This document shows, one piece after another, positions 29,327 to 38,022 of a DNA stretch of 64,000 nucleotides. Source of the DNA: Opitutaceae bacterium (lineage in GTDB: Bacteria > Verrucomicrobiota > Verrucomicrobiia > Opitutales > Opitutaceae). Each line of letters starts with the position of its first letter. The first letter of the stretch is position 1. The notes beneath the pieces were generated by a model. That model was not told the origin of the DNA and ran no database searches. It saw only the letters and a program-made list of their open reading frames with translations. The translations under genes were made by a program, and so were the position numbers. The DNA is taken from assembly GCA_024233285.1 (NCBI GenBank), contig JACKPU010000008.1, positions 73,530 to 137,529 of the forward strand, read 5' to 3'.

Positions 29327-29644
29327 ATGATTACGCTCACGCCGCGAGCCGCCGACCGCATCCGAGTCATGCAACAAGAAGCAGAAATGCAAGAGAAGCC
29401 GCTGCGTGTCTTGGTGGAGAGCGGCGGCTGTTCCGGTCTGCAATACGGCATGTCGTTTGACGATCCTAGAGCCGACGACACGGCGTTTGCGAGCGAGGGG
29501 ATCAACATTGTCATGGATCCGGCGAGCTTGGCGTATCTGGAGGGTAGCACGGTGGACTTCGATGACGGCCTTCAAGGCAAAGGGTTTGAGATCAAAAACC
29601 CCAATGCGACGAGCACTTGCGGCTGCGGCAAGTCCTTCAACTGA
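29327..29644 (+). CDS. A-type iron-sulfur carrier, ErpA/IscA family
   Basis: The 105-residue HesB-fold protein has the three conserved cysteines: SGGCSGLQYGM and CGCGKSF. It carries Fe-S clusters to apoproteins, consistent with the Fe-S-rich complex III. ErpA is the best subgroup but IscA is possible. A TTGACA hexamer begins at 29293 and the start codon has no visible ribosome binding site, so a leaderless message is possible. Its stop (TGA) directly abuts the menG stop on the other strand. Confidence 0.9.
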   Translation: MITLTPRAADRIRVMQQEAEMQEKPLRVLVESGGCSGLQYGMSFDDPRADDTAFASEGINIVMDPASLAYLEGSTVDFDDGLQGKGFEIKNPNATSTCGCGKSFN

Positions 29645-30340
29645 TCACGCCACGGCTTCGTGCAGCGCCACGATGCCGAAAGTCATACCGTTTGCGCGAA
29701 CACTGCTAAATCCTGCCGCGATGATTTCGCGACCCAGCGCAGCGCGATCGGGAAATTGTTCGATGGTCTCGTTAAGGTAAACGTAAGCCGATTTATCGCC
29801 GGTCACGAGACCGGCCACGGATGGCAGAATGTGCCGCAAATAAAACAGATAGAGTGGGCGAAACCAGGGCTGGGGCTGGGAAAATTCGAGGACATACAGG
29901 CGGCCGCCGGGTCGCAGCACCCGACGAATCTCGCTCAGGCAGCGGTGCCGGTCGGCCATGTTGCGCAGCCCGAATGAGATGGTGACGGCGTCAAAGGAGG
30001 CATCAGTCAGCGGCAGGTTCAGGCCGTCGCCTTGCTGGAAGGAGATATTGGCTCCCAAGCCGGTCGCTTGCTGCTTAAACCCGGCCTCGTCGAGCATGGG
30101 CTGACAGAAGTCCATCCCCACTATGTTATTGGAGTAGAATAGCTTGTCGCTCAGGGCGAAGGCGACGTCGCCACTCCCGGTCGCCAAATCCAAGACATCC
30201 CGTGGGGTATGCCGGTCGACCGCGCGCACGAGTTGGCGCCGCCACCACAGGTCCATGCCACCGCTGAGCAGGCGATTGGCCAAATCGTATCGACCGGCGA
30301 TACGGGCGAACATGGAGTTTACGGCGGCTGGGTCAGGCAT
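29645..30340 (-). CDS. menG: demethylmenaquinone methyltransferase
   Basis: The 231-residue UbiE/MenG protein has the SAM motif LDLATGSGDVAF and family blocks ARIAGRYDLANRLLSGGMD, FGLRNMADR and EIRRVLRPGGRLYVLEFS. It performs the last C-methylation of menaquinone. No ubiquinone genes are nearby, and menaquinone is the usual substrate pool for alternative complex III, so MenG is favoured over UbiE. Confidence 0.9.
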   Translation of the reverse strand: MPDPAAVNSMFARIAGRYDLANRLLSGGMDLWWRRQLVRAVDRHTPRDVLDLATGSGDVAFALSDKLFYSNNIVGMDFCQPMLDEAGFKQQATGLGANISFQQGDGLNLPLTDASFDAVTISFGLRNMADRHRCLSEIRRVLRPGGRLYVLEFSQPQPWFRPLYLFYLRHILPSVAGLVTGDKSAYVYLNETIEQFPDRAALGREIIAAGFSSVRANGMTFGIVALHEAVA

Positions 30341-30460
30341 GAGCAGAACAGGTTTTCACGTCTTTTTGAATCACTTGCGAGTCATATTCATTGACGCAAT
30401 CATGGAACTGTTAGAAGTTTAAGCAGTCACCCCGGTTGTAATCAGCGAAAGGAAAACATC

Positions 30461-30811
30461 ATGTCCAACAATCTGACGAAGCGCGAGATCGTCCTCGAAA
30501 TTTACAAGAAGACCGGCTTTCCCCAAAAGCAAGTGGTCGATACGGTGCAACTCACCCTGGACATTATCCAGAAAGCCTTGGCTGAAGGTCGCAATGTCGA
30601 GTTGCGCAACTTCGGTGTGCTCGAAGTGCAGGTCCGTAAATCCCGCATCGGCCGCAATCCGAACAAACCCGAAGCCGAGGTCGTCATCCCTCAGCGTGCC
30701 GTGGTCAAATTCAAGTCGGGCAAGATCCTCAAGCAACAGCTCAAGAAGATCGACCTTTCGCAACTTACCGCCTCGACACCCAGTTCGGATACCGAAGAAG
30801 GCGAAGACTGA
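30461..30811 (+). CDS. integration host factor/HU-family DNA-binding protein
   Basis: This 116-residue protein follows the HU/IHF fold: TKREIVLEIYKKTGFPQKQV, then NVELRNFGVLEVQVRKSRIGRNP, the DNA-minor-groove arm. The arm carries NPNKPEAEVVIP instead of the usual NPKTGE. A C-terminal acidic tail (SSDTEEGED) is added. It would bend DNA as a homo- or heterodimer. A strong terminator follows. Confidence 0.9.
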   Translation: MSNNLTKREIVLEIYKKTGFPQKQVVDTVQLTLDIIQKALAEGRNVELRNFGVLEVQVRKSRIGRNPNKPEAEVVIPQRAVVKFKSGKILKQQLKKIDLSQLTASTPSSDTEEGED

Positions 30812-30837
30812 CCCCCGACGGTTTGCGGTTAATTTCT

Positions 30838-30865
30838 GGCCGGAGCAAGACGCTCCGGCCTTTCT
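30838..30865 (+). terminator. intrinsic terminator after the HU/IHF gene
   Basis: The stem GGCCGGAGC/GCTCCGGCC closes a five-base loop and is followed by TTTCT. It separates the HU/IHF gene from hisS. Confidence 0.85.
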
Positions 30866-30922
30866 ATTGCGCCAATTTTGAGGTGGCGTGAATTCGCCCG
30901 GCTCCGCAACGTTGCCGGTCCC

Positions 30923-32227
30923 ATGGCCACTTTCCAGACATTGCCCGGCTTCCGCGAATTCTATCCCGAGGATTTGGCGCGCCGTAATTTTATCTTCCGT
31001 CTCTGGCGGCAGACGGCGACCAGCTTTGGCTTTGCCGAATACGATGCGCCGGTGCTGGAACCGCTTGAGCTCTACAAGGCCAAATCGGGTGATGAAATTG
31101 AGGGGCAGTTGTTCAATTTCACGGACAAGGGAGGCCGCGAAGTGGCTTTGCGTCCGGAGATGACACCGACGGTTTGCCGGCTGGTCGGGGCCAAAGCCAA
31201 TGCGCTCAAGCGCCCGATCAAATGGTTCAGCATCGGCGAGTTTTATCGCTACGAACGCATGCAGAAGGGACGTGGGCGCTGTTTCTTTCAATTCAACGCC
31301 GACATCTTTGGGGAAACCGGTCCGGAGGCGGAAACCGAGCTCATCGGTCTGCTTGTGCAGTGCCTGTGTTCGTTCGGTCTGACCGAACAGGATTTTTATG
31401 TGCGCCTTAGTGATCGCAACCTGTGGTTCTATTACCTCGGCGCGCTCGGGTTGGACGATGAGCGGATTCGGGCCGTGCTCGGGGCGGTCGACCGCTACGA
31501 AAAATACGGTGACGATGCGTTCAAGGGCTATGCGGAGCAATTCGGCGAGATTGAGGCCGGACTGAAGGGCAAGGTGCTCGCGTTTCTGCAGATCAAGTCG
31601 CTTGGCGCACTGACTTCGTTATTGGAACCATTGGGCGACGAGCGCATCGCGGCTCGTTTGGCCGATTGGCGCAAGCTGCTGGGCAATCTTGAAGCGATGG
31701 GGCTTTCGCGATTCGTCGAAGTCGACCTCGGCGTGGTGCGCGGTCTGGCTTACTACACCGGTTTTGTTTTCGAAGCCTTCGATCGCAAGGGCGAGCTGCG
31801 CGCCATCGCCGGCGGCGGACGTTATAACGACCTGGTGGGCAAGCTCGGTTATCCGGAATTGCCGGCGGTCGGTTTTGCGATTGGTGACATGACTTTTGCG
31901 CTGCTGCTGGAGCAACGCGGTTTGATGCCCGCCTTGGTCCAGGCGCCGGATGTCTATTGCGTCATCGGCGGTGCCGATGAGCGGCTGGCCGCGCTTGGCG
32001 CGATTCAATCGCTCCGGGCCGCCGGGTTTCGGGTCGATTATCCGCTCAAGGACGTCGCCTTCGGCAAACAGTTCAAGGCGGCCAGCGAGGTCGGTGCGCG
32101 TCTGGCGCTGATCTTTGGCAGTGATGAACTGGCCAAAGGCGTGGCCAAGTTGCGTGACATGAACGATCGTGCGGAGCGCGAAATCCCGCTCGCTGAGGTG
32201 GTCAGCGCCGTGCGCGACTCACTTTGA
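30923..32227 (+). CDS. hisS: histidyl-tRNA synthetase
   Basis: From ATG 30923 the 434-residue class II synthetase has motif 2 (GEFYRYERMQKGRGRCFFQF), the histidine-specific loop GLAYYTGFVFEAFD and motif 3 (GGGRYNDLVGKLG), followed by the anticodon-binding domain. A TTG at 30878 would add 15 unconserved residues. Its last nine bases overlap the convergent cdd gene. Confidence 0.95.
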   Translation: MATFQTLPGFREFYPEDLARRNFIFRLWRQTATSFGFAEYDAPVLEPLELYKAKSGDEIEGQLFNFTDKGGREVALRPEMTPTVCRLVGAKANALKRPIKWFSIGEFYRYERMQKGRGRCFFQFNADIFGETGPEAETELIGLLVQCLCSFGLTEQDFYVRLSDRNLWFYYLGALGLDDERIRAVLGAVDRYEKYGDDAFKGYAEQFGEIEAGLKGKVLAFLQIKSLGALTSLLEPLGDERIAARLADWRKLLGNLEAMGLSRFVEVDLGVVRGLAYYTGFVFEAFDRKGELRAIAGGGRYNDLVGKLGYPELPAVGFAIGDMTFALLLEQRGLMPALVQAPDVYCVIGGADERLAALGAIQSLRAAGFRVDYPLKDVAFGKQFKAASEVGARLALIFGSDELAKGVAKLRDMNDRAEREIPLAEVVSAVRDSL

Positions 32228-32635
32228 CAGATTTCCCGGTCCGAACGCGTTCGGCAGCAATTGGTCCAGCGTTGCATCCAGCACACTGCGACCGCGGCAA
32301 GTTGAGACGATCCGCGCTTTGGGACCGAACTCATTGATCACCTGCCGGCACGCGCCGCACGGGGCGGTGGGTTCGGTTGTGGGGGTGTAAATGGCGACGC
32401 ATTCAATCTTCAGCTTCTTTTCGCCCGCTGCGACCGCGTTGAAGATGGCCGTGCGTTCGGCGCAATTGCACAGACCGTAGGAGGCGTTCTCCACATTGCA
32501 GCCGGCATAAATCTTGCCGGTCCGCGTGAGGATGGCCGCGCCGACCTTAAACTTTGAGTAGGGCGCATACGCCTGCTGCGAGGCTTGGCGGGCGGCGGCC
32601 TTCAGTTGGTCGAGTTGTGCCGGAAAAACAGGCAT
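32219..32635 (-). CDS. cdd: cytidine deaminase
   Basis: The 138-residue tetrameric-type deaminase has the zinc and proton-shuttle motif CAERTAIFNAV and PCGACRQVI, plus the substrate strand GCNVENASYG. It converts cytidine to uridine for salvage. The start overlaps the kbl stop by one base (TGATG), so it is the last gene of the tdh-kbl-cdd unit. Confidence 0.94.
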   Translation of the reverse strand: MPVFPAQLDQLKAAARQASQQAYAPYSKFKVGAAILTRTGKIYAGCNVENASYGLCNCAERTAIFNAVAAGEKKLKIECVAIYTPTTEPTAPCGACRQVINEFGPKARIVSTCRGRSVLDATLDQLLPNAFGPGNLSK

Positions 32636-33825
32636 CAGAGTCCGAGCTCCTTTTTCACTTCGGCAAATTTTTCAATCGCGAAGGCAAGATCCTCCTGGGT
32701 GTGCACCGCGGAGACCTGGGTGCGGATGCGCGCGAGCCCTTGCGGGACGACCGGGTAGAAGAAACCGATCACGTAGATTCCTTTCTCGAGCATGCGGGCG
32801 GCGAATTTTTGCGACAGCGCGGCATCGCCGAGCATGACCGGAACGATGGGATGCGTGCCGGGCCGAATGTCCAGTCCGGCCTTGGTCAGGCCTTCGCGGA
32901 AGAAGCGCGTGTTGGCCTCCAATTTGTCGCGCAGTTCGGTGGAGCGTGAAAGCATTTCCAAGCATTTCAACGAGGCGGCGGCGATCGCCGGGGCGATGGT
33001 GTTCGAGAACAGGTAGGGGCGGGAACGCTGGCGCAGCAGGTCGATGACGGGTTTGCGTCCGGTCGTGTAGCCGCCGCTCGCACCGCCGAGGGCTTTGCCG
33101 AGCGTGCCGGTGATGATGTCGATCCGTTCCCTAACACCACAGTGCTCGGGCGTGCCCCGACCGGTCCGGCCCATGAAGCCGACCGCATGGCTGTCGTCCA
33201 CCATCACCATCGCGCCGTATTTGTCCGCGAGATCGCAAATGCCCTTCAGATCGGCGATATAGCCGTCCATCGAAAACACGCCGTCGGTGGCGATGAGTTT
33301 GAATCGCACGCCCGCCGCATCGGCTTGCTTCAACTTGGCCTCAAGATCCTCGAGGTTGTTGTTCTTGTAGCGGAAGCGCTTCGCCTTGCAGAGGCGGATG
33401 CCGTCGATGATCGAAGCGTGGTTGAGTTCGTCGGAGATGACCGCGTCCTCCGGGCCGAGCAGCGTTTCAAACAGACCACCGTTGGCGTCGAAGCAGGAGG
33501 TATAGAGAATCGTGTCCTCGGTGCCGAGGAACCGGCTGATCGCGTCCTCCAGATCCTTGTGCAGTTGCTGTGTGCCGCAGATAAAGCGCACCGAGGCGAG
33601 TCCGTAACCCCAGCGATCCAGCGATTCCCGCGCGGCGGCGATGAGCTCGGGATTGTCCGCGAGGCCGAGGTAATTGTTGGCGCACAGGTTGAGCACCTGG
33701 CGCCCGTCGCTGACGCCGATGCGGGCGGTTTGCGGCGTGGTGATGATGCGCTCGCGTTTGTAGAGGCCGGCGCTATCGATTTCAGCGAGGGTCTTTTCGA
33801 GATGAGCTTGGAAGTCTGGCGTCAT
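32635..33825 (-). CDS. kbl: glycine C-acetyltransferase (2-amino-3-ketobutyrate CoA ligase)
   Basis: The 396-residue PLP-dependent alpha-oxoamine synthase has the PLP lysine in TLGKALGGASGGY, DDSHAVGFMG and the N-terminal GVSDGRQVLNLCANNYLGL. It cleaves 2-amino-3-ketobutyrate to glycine and acetyl-CoA, the step after Tdh. It sits four bases after tdh, giving the complete threonine-to-glycine pathway. Confidence 0.95.
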   Translation of the reverse strand: MTPDFQAHLEKTLAEIDSAGLYKRERIITTPQTARIGVSDGRQVLNLCANNYLGLADNPELIAAARESLDRWGYGLASVRFICGTQQLHKDLEDAISRFLGTEDTILYTSCFDANGGLFETLLGPEDAVISDELNHASIIDGIRLCKAKRFRYKNNNLEDLEAKLKQADAAGVRFKLIATDGVFSMDGYIADLKGICDLADKYGAMVMVDDSHAVGFMGRTGRGTPEHCGVRERIDIITGTLGKALGGASGGYTTGRKPVIDLLRQRSRPYLFSNTIAPAIAAASLKCLEMLSRSTELRDKLEANTRFFREGLTKAGLDIRPGTHPIVPVMLGDAALSQKFAARMLEKGIYVIGFFYPVVPQGLARIRTQVSAVHTQEDLAFAIEKFAEVKKELGL

Positions 33826-33829
33826 GAGT

Positions 33830-34870
33830 TCAGTCCCACTTGAGCACGATCTTGCCGCTTTTGCCGGAGCGCATGAGATCGAAGGCCTCTTGGAATTCCG
33901 TGTAGGCGAACCGGTGCGTGATGACGGGCGAGATGTCGAGGCCGGTCTGGATCATCGAAGTCATCTTATACCACGTCTCATACATTTCACGGCCGTAAAT
34001 GCCCTTGATCGTGAGCATGTTGAAAACGACTTTGTTCCAATTGACCGCGGCGGCGCCGGGCATGATCCCGAGCAGGGCGATGCGACCGCCGTGCGCCATG
34101 TTGTCGATCATGTCGTTCAAGGCCTTCGGATTGCCGGACATTTCTAGGCCGATGTCGAAGCCCTCGCGCATGCCGATTTCCTTCTGCACGTCGGGCAGTT
34201 TCTCCTTGGAAACATCCACCGTGCGGGTGGCGCCCATGCGCTTGGCCAGGGCGAGGCGATCCGCGTTCACATCAGTCACGACGATCTTGCGTGCGCCGGC
34301 GTGCTTGGCGATGGCCGCGGCCATGCAACCAATCGGACCGGCCCCCGTGATCAGCACGTCTTCGCCGACGAGATCAAATTGCAACGCGGTGTGCGTGGCG
34401 TTGCCGAGCGGATCGAAGCAGGAAAGCACATCCAGCGGAATCGCCGGATCAACATGCACGGCGTTGCTAGCGGGGATGCAGAGGAACTCGGCGAACGCCC
34501 CGTCGCGATTCACGCCCACGCCTTTGGTGTCTTTGCAAAGATGGCGGCGGCCGGCGAGGCAGTTGCGACACATTCCGCAAACAATGTGGCCTTCACCGTC
34601 CACGAGATCGCCTTTTTTGAATCCCTTCACGTTGGCGCCGACGGACTCGATTGTGCCGACGAATTCATGGCCGATCACCATCGGTGGCTTGATGGTTTGC
34701 TCGGCCCACGAATCCCAGTTGTAAATATGGATGTCAGTGCCACAGATGGACGTCTGTTTGACGCGGATGAGCACGTCGTTGATGCCGGGCTCCGGCACCG
34801 GCACGTCAATCATCTCCAAGCCGGGGCCCGGCTTGGTCTTGGCAATGGCACGCATGGTTTTGGCGGACAT
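33830..34870 (-). CDS. tdh: L-threonine 3-dehydrogenase
   Basis: From ATG 34870 the 346-residue zinc-dependent alcohol dehydrogenase has catalytic zinc residues in ICGTDIHIYNWD and GHEF, and the structural zinc cluster CGMCRNCLAGRRHLC. The NAD site is ITGAGPIGCMAAA. It oxidises threonine to 2-amino-3-ketobutyrate for Kbl. ATG 34855 aligns equally well with family N-termini. The TTG at 34912 is rejected. Confidence 0.95.
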   Translation of the reverse strand: MSAKTMRAIAKTKPGPGLEMIDVPVPEPGINDVLIRVKQTSICGTDIHIYNWDSWAEQTIKPPMVIGHEFVGTIESVGANVKGFKKGDLVDGEGHIVCGMCRNCLAGRRHLCKDTKGVGVNRDGAFAEFLCIPASNAVHVDPAIPLDVLSCFDPLGNATHTALQFDLVGEDVLITGAGPIGCMAAAIAKHAGARKIVVTDVNADRLALAKRMGATRTVDVSKEKLPDVQKEIGMREGFDIGLEMSGNPKALNDMIDNMAHGGRIALLGIMPGAAAVNWNKVVFNMLTIKGIYGREMYETWYKMTSMIQTGLDISPVITHRFAYTEFQEAFDLMRSGKSGKIVLKWD

Positions 34871-34953
34871 GAGGCGAAGTGTGAATCGGCGCCGTCGTTT
34901 AACAACCTCCAAACAGAATTCGGTGCGAGTCTAAGCGCCTTTAATGCGGATGC

Positions 34954-35442
34954 TCAAACGGCGAATAGTTGCGCGCCCTCAAGTGCGAGCAGCTTGAGCT
35001 TCGTTTCGATGCCGCCCGGTCCGGAAAACCCGGTCATCTTGCCGTCGGCGGCCAGGACGCGATGGCAGGGCACAAGCAGTGGCCACGGGTTCGCGCCGAG
35101 TGAAGCGCCGACCGCGCGGCTGGTTGCCGGTGGGTAACCCAGCGCGCGGGCGATGTCACCATAGCTGCAGGTGCTGCCGGCTCTTACCGTCAACGTTCTT
35201 CGGTAAACCTCGCGGGGAAAGTCGCCGACTTGGTTGAGATTGTAGGGCAGGTCGCTAAAATCCTGGAATTGTCGCTCAAGGTGCCGCTCGACGCGCTTGA
35301 TGATGGACTGAATCCACTCCGGCGGGGTGTCGCTCACGGGTTTGGCATCATGACTTTCCGGCAAACTGAACCCGGTGATGAGTTCGCCCTGCCAGCTGAT
35401 GCGGCAGACGCCGAGCGGAGTGGGGAAGGCGGTCGCGGGCAT
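34954..35442 (-). CDS. ogt: methylated-DNA-protein cysteine methyltransferase
   Basis: From ATG 35442 the protein has 162 residues with the active cysteine in LLVPCHRVLAADG and the helix-turn-helix region CSYGDIARALGYPPATSRAVG. It removes O6-alkyl groups from guanine in DNA by suicide transfer. It diverges from dgt across 53 bases and precedes tdh on the same strand by 83 bases. Confidence 0.92.
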   Translation of the reverse strand: MPATAFPTPLGVCRISWQGELITGFSLPESHDAKPVSDTPPEWIQSIIKRVERHLERQFQDFSDLPYNLNQVGDFPREVYRRTLTVRAGSTCSYGDIARALGYPPATSRAVGASLGANPWPLLVPCHRVLAADGKMTGFSGPGGIETKLKLLALEGAQLFAV

Positions 35443-35495
35443 GGTCGGTGTTAGGGTTTGCAAGATAAGCGGCTTGGCCTTGCTGTCGATGTCCG

Positions 35496-36764
35496 ATGGA
35501 AAACCGGTTTTACAATGCGTTTGATGCGGAGTCGTTCGGCGGCGGCCGCAAGCCGGACTACCGCAGCGTTTTTCAAATTGATCGCGACCGCATCATTCAT
35601 GCTCATGCGTTTCGCAAGCTGCAGTCGAAGACGCAGGTTTTTCTTTCGGGCGAATACGACTTCTATCGCACGCGGCTGACGCATTCGATCGAGGTTTCCC
35701 AAATCGGCCGTTCGATCTGCCACTACCTGCGCACGCAGGGAGGGGTGATGCGCGACGATTTTTACATCGACAGCGATTTGGTCGAGGCCTGCTGTCTGGC
35801 CCATGACATGGGTCATCCGCCGTTCGGTCACAGTGGTGAACGCACGTTGCAGGAGTTGATGAAGCGGCGCGGCGGCTTCGAGGGCAATGCCCAGACGCTG
35901 CACTTGCTCTGCGAGACGATGTATCAAAACGAAACCGGCGTGAAGGGCATGCAACCGACGCGCGCGCTGATTGATGGCGTGCTCAAATACAAGAAGCTCT
36001 ACACCGAGTTTTCGACCCCGCCGATCAACCATTTCATTTACGAATCGCAGCAACCCATTCGCGATTGGGTTTTCGACGGCGCCAAGATTCCGGCCGAATT
36101 GTTGCCGGGTGAAACGCTCAACGCGTTCAAAAGCGTTGAGTGCCAGATCATGGATTGGGCGGACGACGCGGCGTATTCGTTGAATGACATCGTGGACGGC
36201 GTGCGCGCGGGTTTTCTGACCATCGAGCGCGTCGAACGTTGGGCCGCCGGCGAGGCGATCGGCCCCGAGCAGCAAGGACACATGGACACGCTGTTCGACG
36301 CGATCCGCGCCGATCGGCTGGAGAACGCGTTTTCCCAAAAGATCGGTCGCTTCATCAAGGCCTGCCGATTACGCGAACGGGACAATTTCATGGCGGCCGC
36401 CACCAACCGCTATCGATATGAGCTGGTGGTGGAGGACAAGGCGGTGCGCGAGGCGGAGTTTTTCAAGAAGATGGCCAACGACATCATCTTCGAGAGTCCT
36501 CAGCTCGAGCAGCTCGAATATAAGGCCCGCACATTGCTCAACGCGTTATTCAACGCGATCTGGGACAACTACGCGGAGCGCAACGAACGGGTGATTTCGA
36601 TTTTGCCGGCGAATACGGGGCGCCTCATTGCCGAGGAACGCACCCTCGACGGCAAGGCCCGCCGCATCTGCGATTATCTGGCGGGACTGACGGACGGCAT
36701 GATCGTCCGCACGCATCGGCGCCTGTTCGACCCGGAGTTCGGCAGTTTTCGGGATCTGAGCTGA
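35496..36764 (+). CDS. dgt: deoxyguanosine triphosphate triphosphohydrolase
   Basis: The 422-residue HD-superfamily enzyme has the family metal motifs RTRLTHSIEVSQIGR and AHDMGHPPFGHSGE and the N-terminal signature RDRIIHAHAFRKLQSKTQVF. It hydrolyses dGTP (or other dNTPs) to nucleoside plus triphosphate, regulating dNTP pools. The 3' end lies three bases from a converging acetyltransferase gene. Confidence 0.93.
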   Translation: MENRFYNAFDAESFGGGRKPDYRSVFQIDRDRIIHAHAFRKLQSKTQVFLSGEYDFYRTRLTHSIEVSQIGRSICHYLRTQGGVMRDDFYIDSDLVEACCLAHDMGHPPFGHSGERTLQELMKRRGGFEGNAQTLHLLCETMYQNETGVKGMQPTRALIDGVLKYKKLYTEFSTPPINHFIYESQQPIRDWVFDGAKIPAELLPGETLNAFKSVECQIMDWADDAAYSLNDIVDGVRAGFLTIERVERWAAGEAIGPEQQGHMDTLFDAIRADRLENAFSQKIGRFIKACRLRERDNFMAAATNRYRYELVVEDKAVREAEFFKKMANDIIFESPQLEQLEYKARTLLNALFNAIWDNYAERNERVISILPANTGRLIAEERTLDGKARRICDYLAGLTDGMIVRTHRRLFDPEFGSFRDLS

Positions 36765-36767
36765 GCC

Positions 36768-37253
36768 TTACAGGATTTTCTCCCAGTAACCGACGTCGAT
36801 CCACTGGTCGAATTTATAGCCGACTTCGCGGAAGTGCGCGATCTTTTCGAAACCGAGCTTTTCGTGCAGGCGCTGGCTGCCGGGGTTGGGCAGGGAAACG
36901 CCGCCGATCACGGCATGCATTTTCAATGCCTTGGCGGAGTTGATCAGGCTTTGGTAAATCCGGCTGCCATAACCCCGTCGGGTCGCGGCTTGATCGAGAT
37001 ACACACTGGCCTCGACCGAATAGCGATAGGAGCAGCGCGATTTCCATTTGCTCAGGTAGCCGTAACCGACCACGTGATCGTTTTCGGTCGCGACGATCCA
37101 CGGCAAGCCGGCGTCGAGCGTGTCGCGGATACGCCCGGCCATCTCGGCTGCATTCACGATCTCCTCTTCGAAGGTCACAATCGTGTGCTCGATGTAGTGG
37201 TTGTAAATCGCCGCGATGGCAGCGGCGTCGGTTTCGGTCGCTGGTCGGATCAT
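36768..37253 (-). CDS. GNAT N-acetyltransferase, phosphinothricin-acetyltransferase-like
   Basis: The 161-residue GNAT protein starts IRPATETDAAAIAAIYNHYIEHT, has the FEEE pair of the PAT/MnaT group and the acetyl-CoA loop AATRRGYGSRIY. Relatives acetylate phosphinothricin, methionine sulfoximine or amino acids; the true substrate is not visible. The start overlaps the preceding HD hydrolase stop (ATGA). Confidence 0.87.
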   Translation of the reverse strand: MIRPATETDAAAIAAIYNHYIEHTIVTFEEEIVNAAEMAGRIRDTLDAGLPWIVATENDHVVGYGYLSKWKSRCSYRYSVEASVYLDQAATRRGYGSRIYQSLINSAKALKMHAVIGGVSLPNPGSQRLHEKLGFEKIAHFREVGYKFDQWIDVGYWEKIL

Positions 37254-37861
37254 GAGGTTGGCTTGGGTGGCAGGTGGCCTTGCGCGACGGCGTTATCAAT
37301 CATGCTGACGGCATAGCTCCACAACTCGGTCGAGCCCTTGGCTATGTGGGCATTGCGCGCGATGACACGATCTTGGGTGATGCCATGTTTCCGCCAGGCA
37401 TGTCCCTCGGTCAGACAATTGAGCAGCATGGGATGAAAGCGATCGCAGGCGGCGGCAAATTTGGCTTCGGGCGTGGCCTGCGCTTCAAACTCGTCCCACA
37501 GCGCGCGAAACTCGGCGGTTTGATCCGGCGGCAGCAGGCCGAAAATACGATCCGCAGCGCGAGATTCCCGTTCGTGCTGGTCGGCCATGTTTTTGGTGTC
37601 GTAGGCGAAGGTGTCACCGGCGTCGATTTCCACGATATCGTGGATCAGCACCATTTTGAGGATGCGCAGCACGTCCAAGGGCTGATGGTCGGAATGCTCC
37701 GCCAGGGTGATGATCATGAGCGCGAAATGCCACGAATGCTCGGCGCTGTTTTCCGCCCGGCGGCTTTGGGTGACGAGAGTTTGCCGGAAGACTTCCTTCA
37801 ACTTGTCCACCTCAATGATGAAGCGGATTTGGGCGGCGAGACGGTCGGCGGCTGAATCCAT
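37250..37861 (-). CDS. HD-domain nucleotidase, YfbR-like
   Basis: From ATG 37861 the 203-residue protein has the HD metal motifs ENSAEHSWHFALM and VLIHDIVEIDAGDTFAYD, typical of YfbR/HDDC2-type 5'-deoxynucleotidases. It would remove phosphate from deoxynucleoside monophosphates, complementing dgt and cdd nearby. Substrate specificity is inferred from the family. It is coupled to the GNAT gene. Confidence 0.88.
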   Translation of the reverse strand: MDSAADRLAAQIRFIIEVDKLKEVFRQTLVTQSRRAENSAEHSWHFALMIITLAEHSDHQPLDVLRILKMVLIHDIVEIDAGDTFAYDTKNMADQHERESRAADRIFGLLPPDQTAEFRALWDEFEAQATPEAKFAAACDRFHPMLLNCLTEGHAWRKHGITQDRVIARNAHIAKGSTELWSYAVSMIDNAVAQGHLPPKPTS

Positions 37862-38022
37862 GACCGCAGCCAAATGGACAACGCGGCGTCCGGCGAGCGC
37901 GGAGTCAAAGCCGGATCATCGTTTTCTAACCGTGTCATAGTTCGGACGCTCCGCAGGCTATGTCGGGATTTTACTTTGCATTTTGAGAGGGGATGAATTT
38001 TCACTGGAGCCCTTTTGCACCA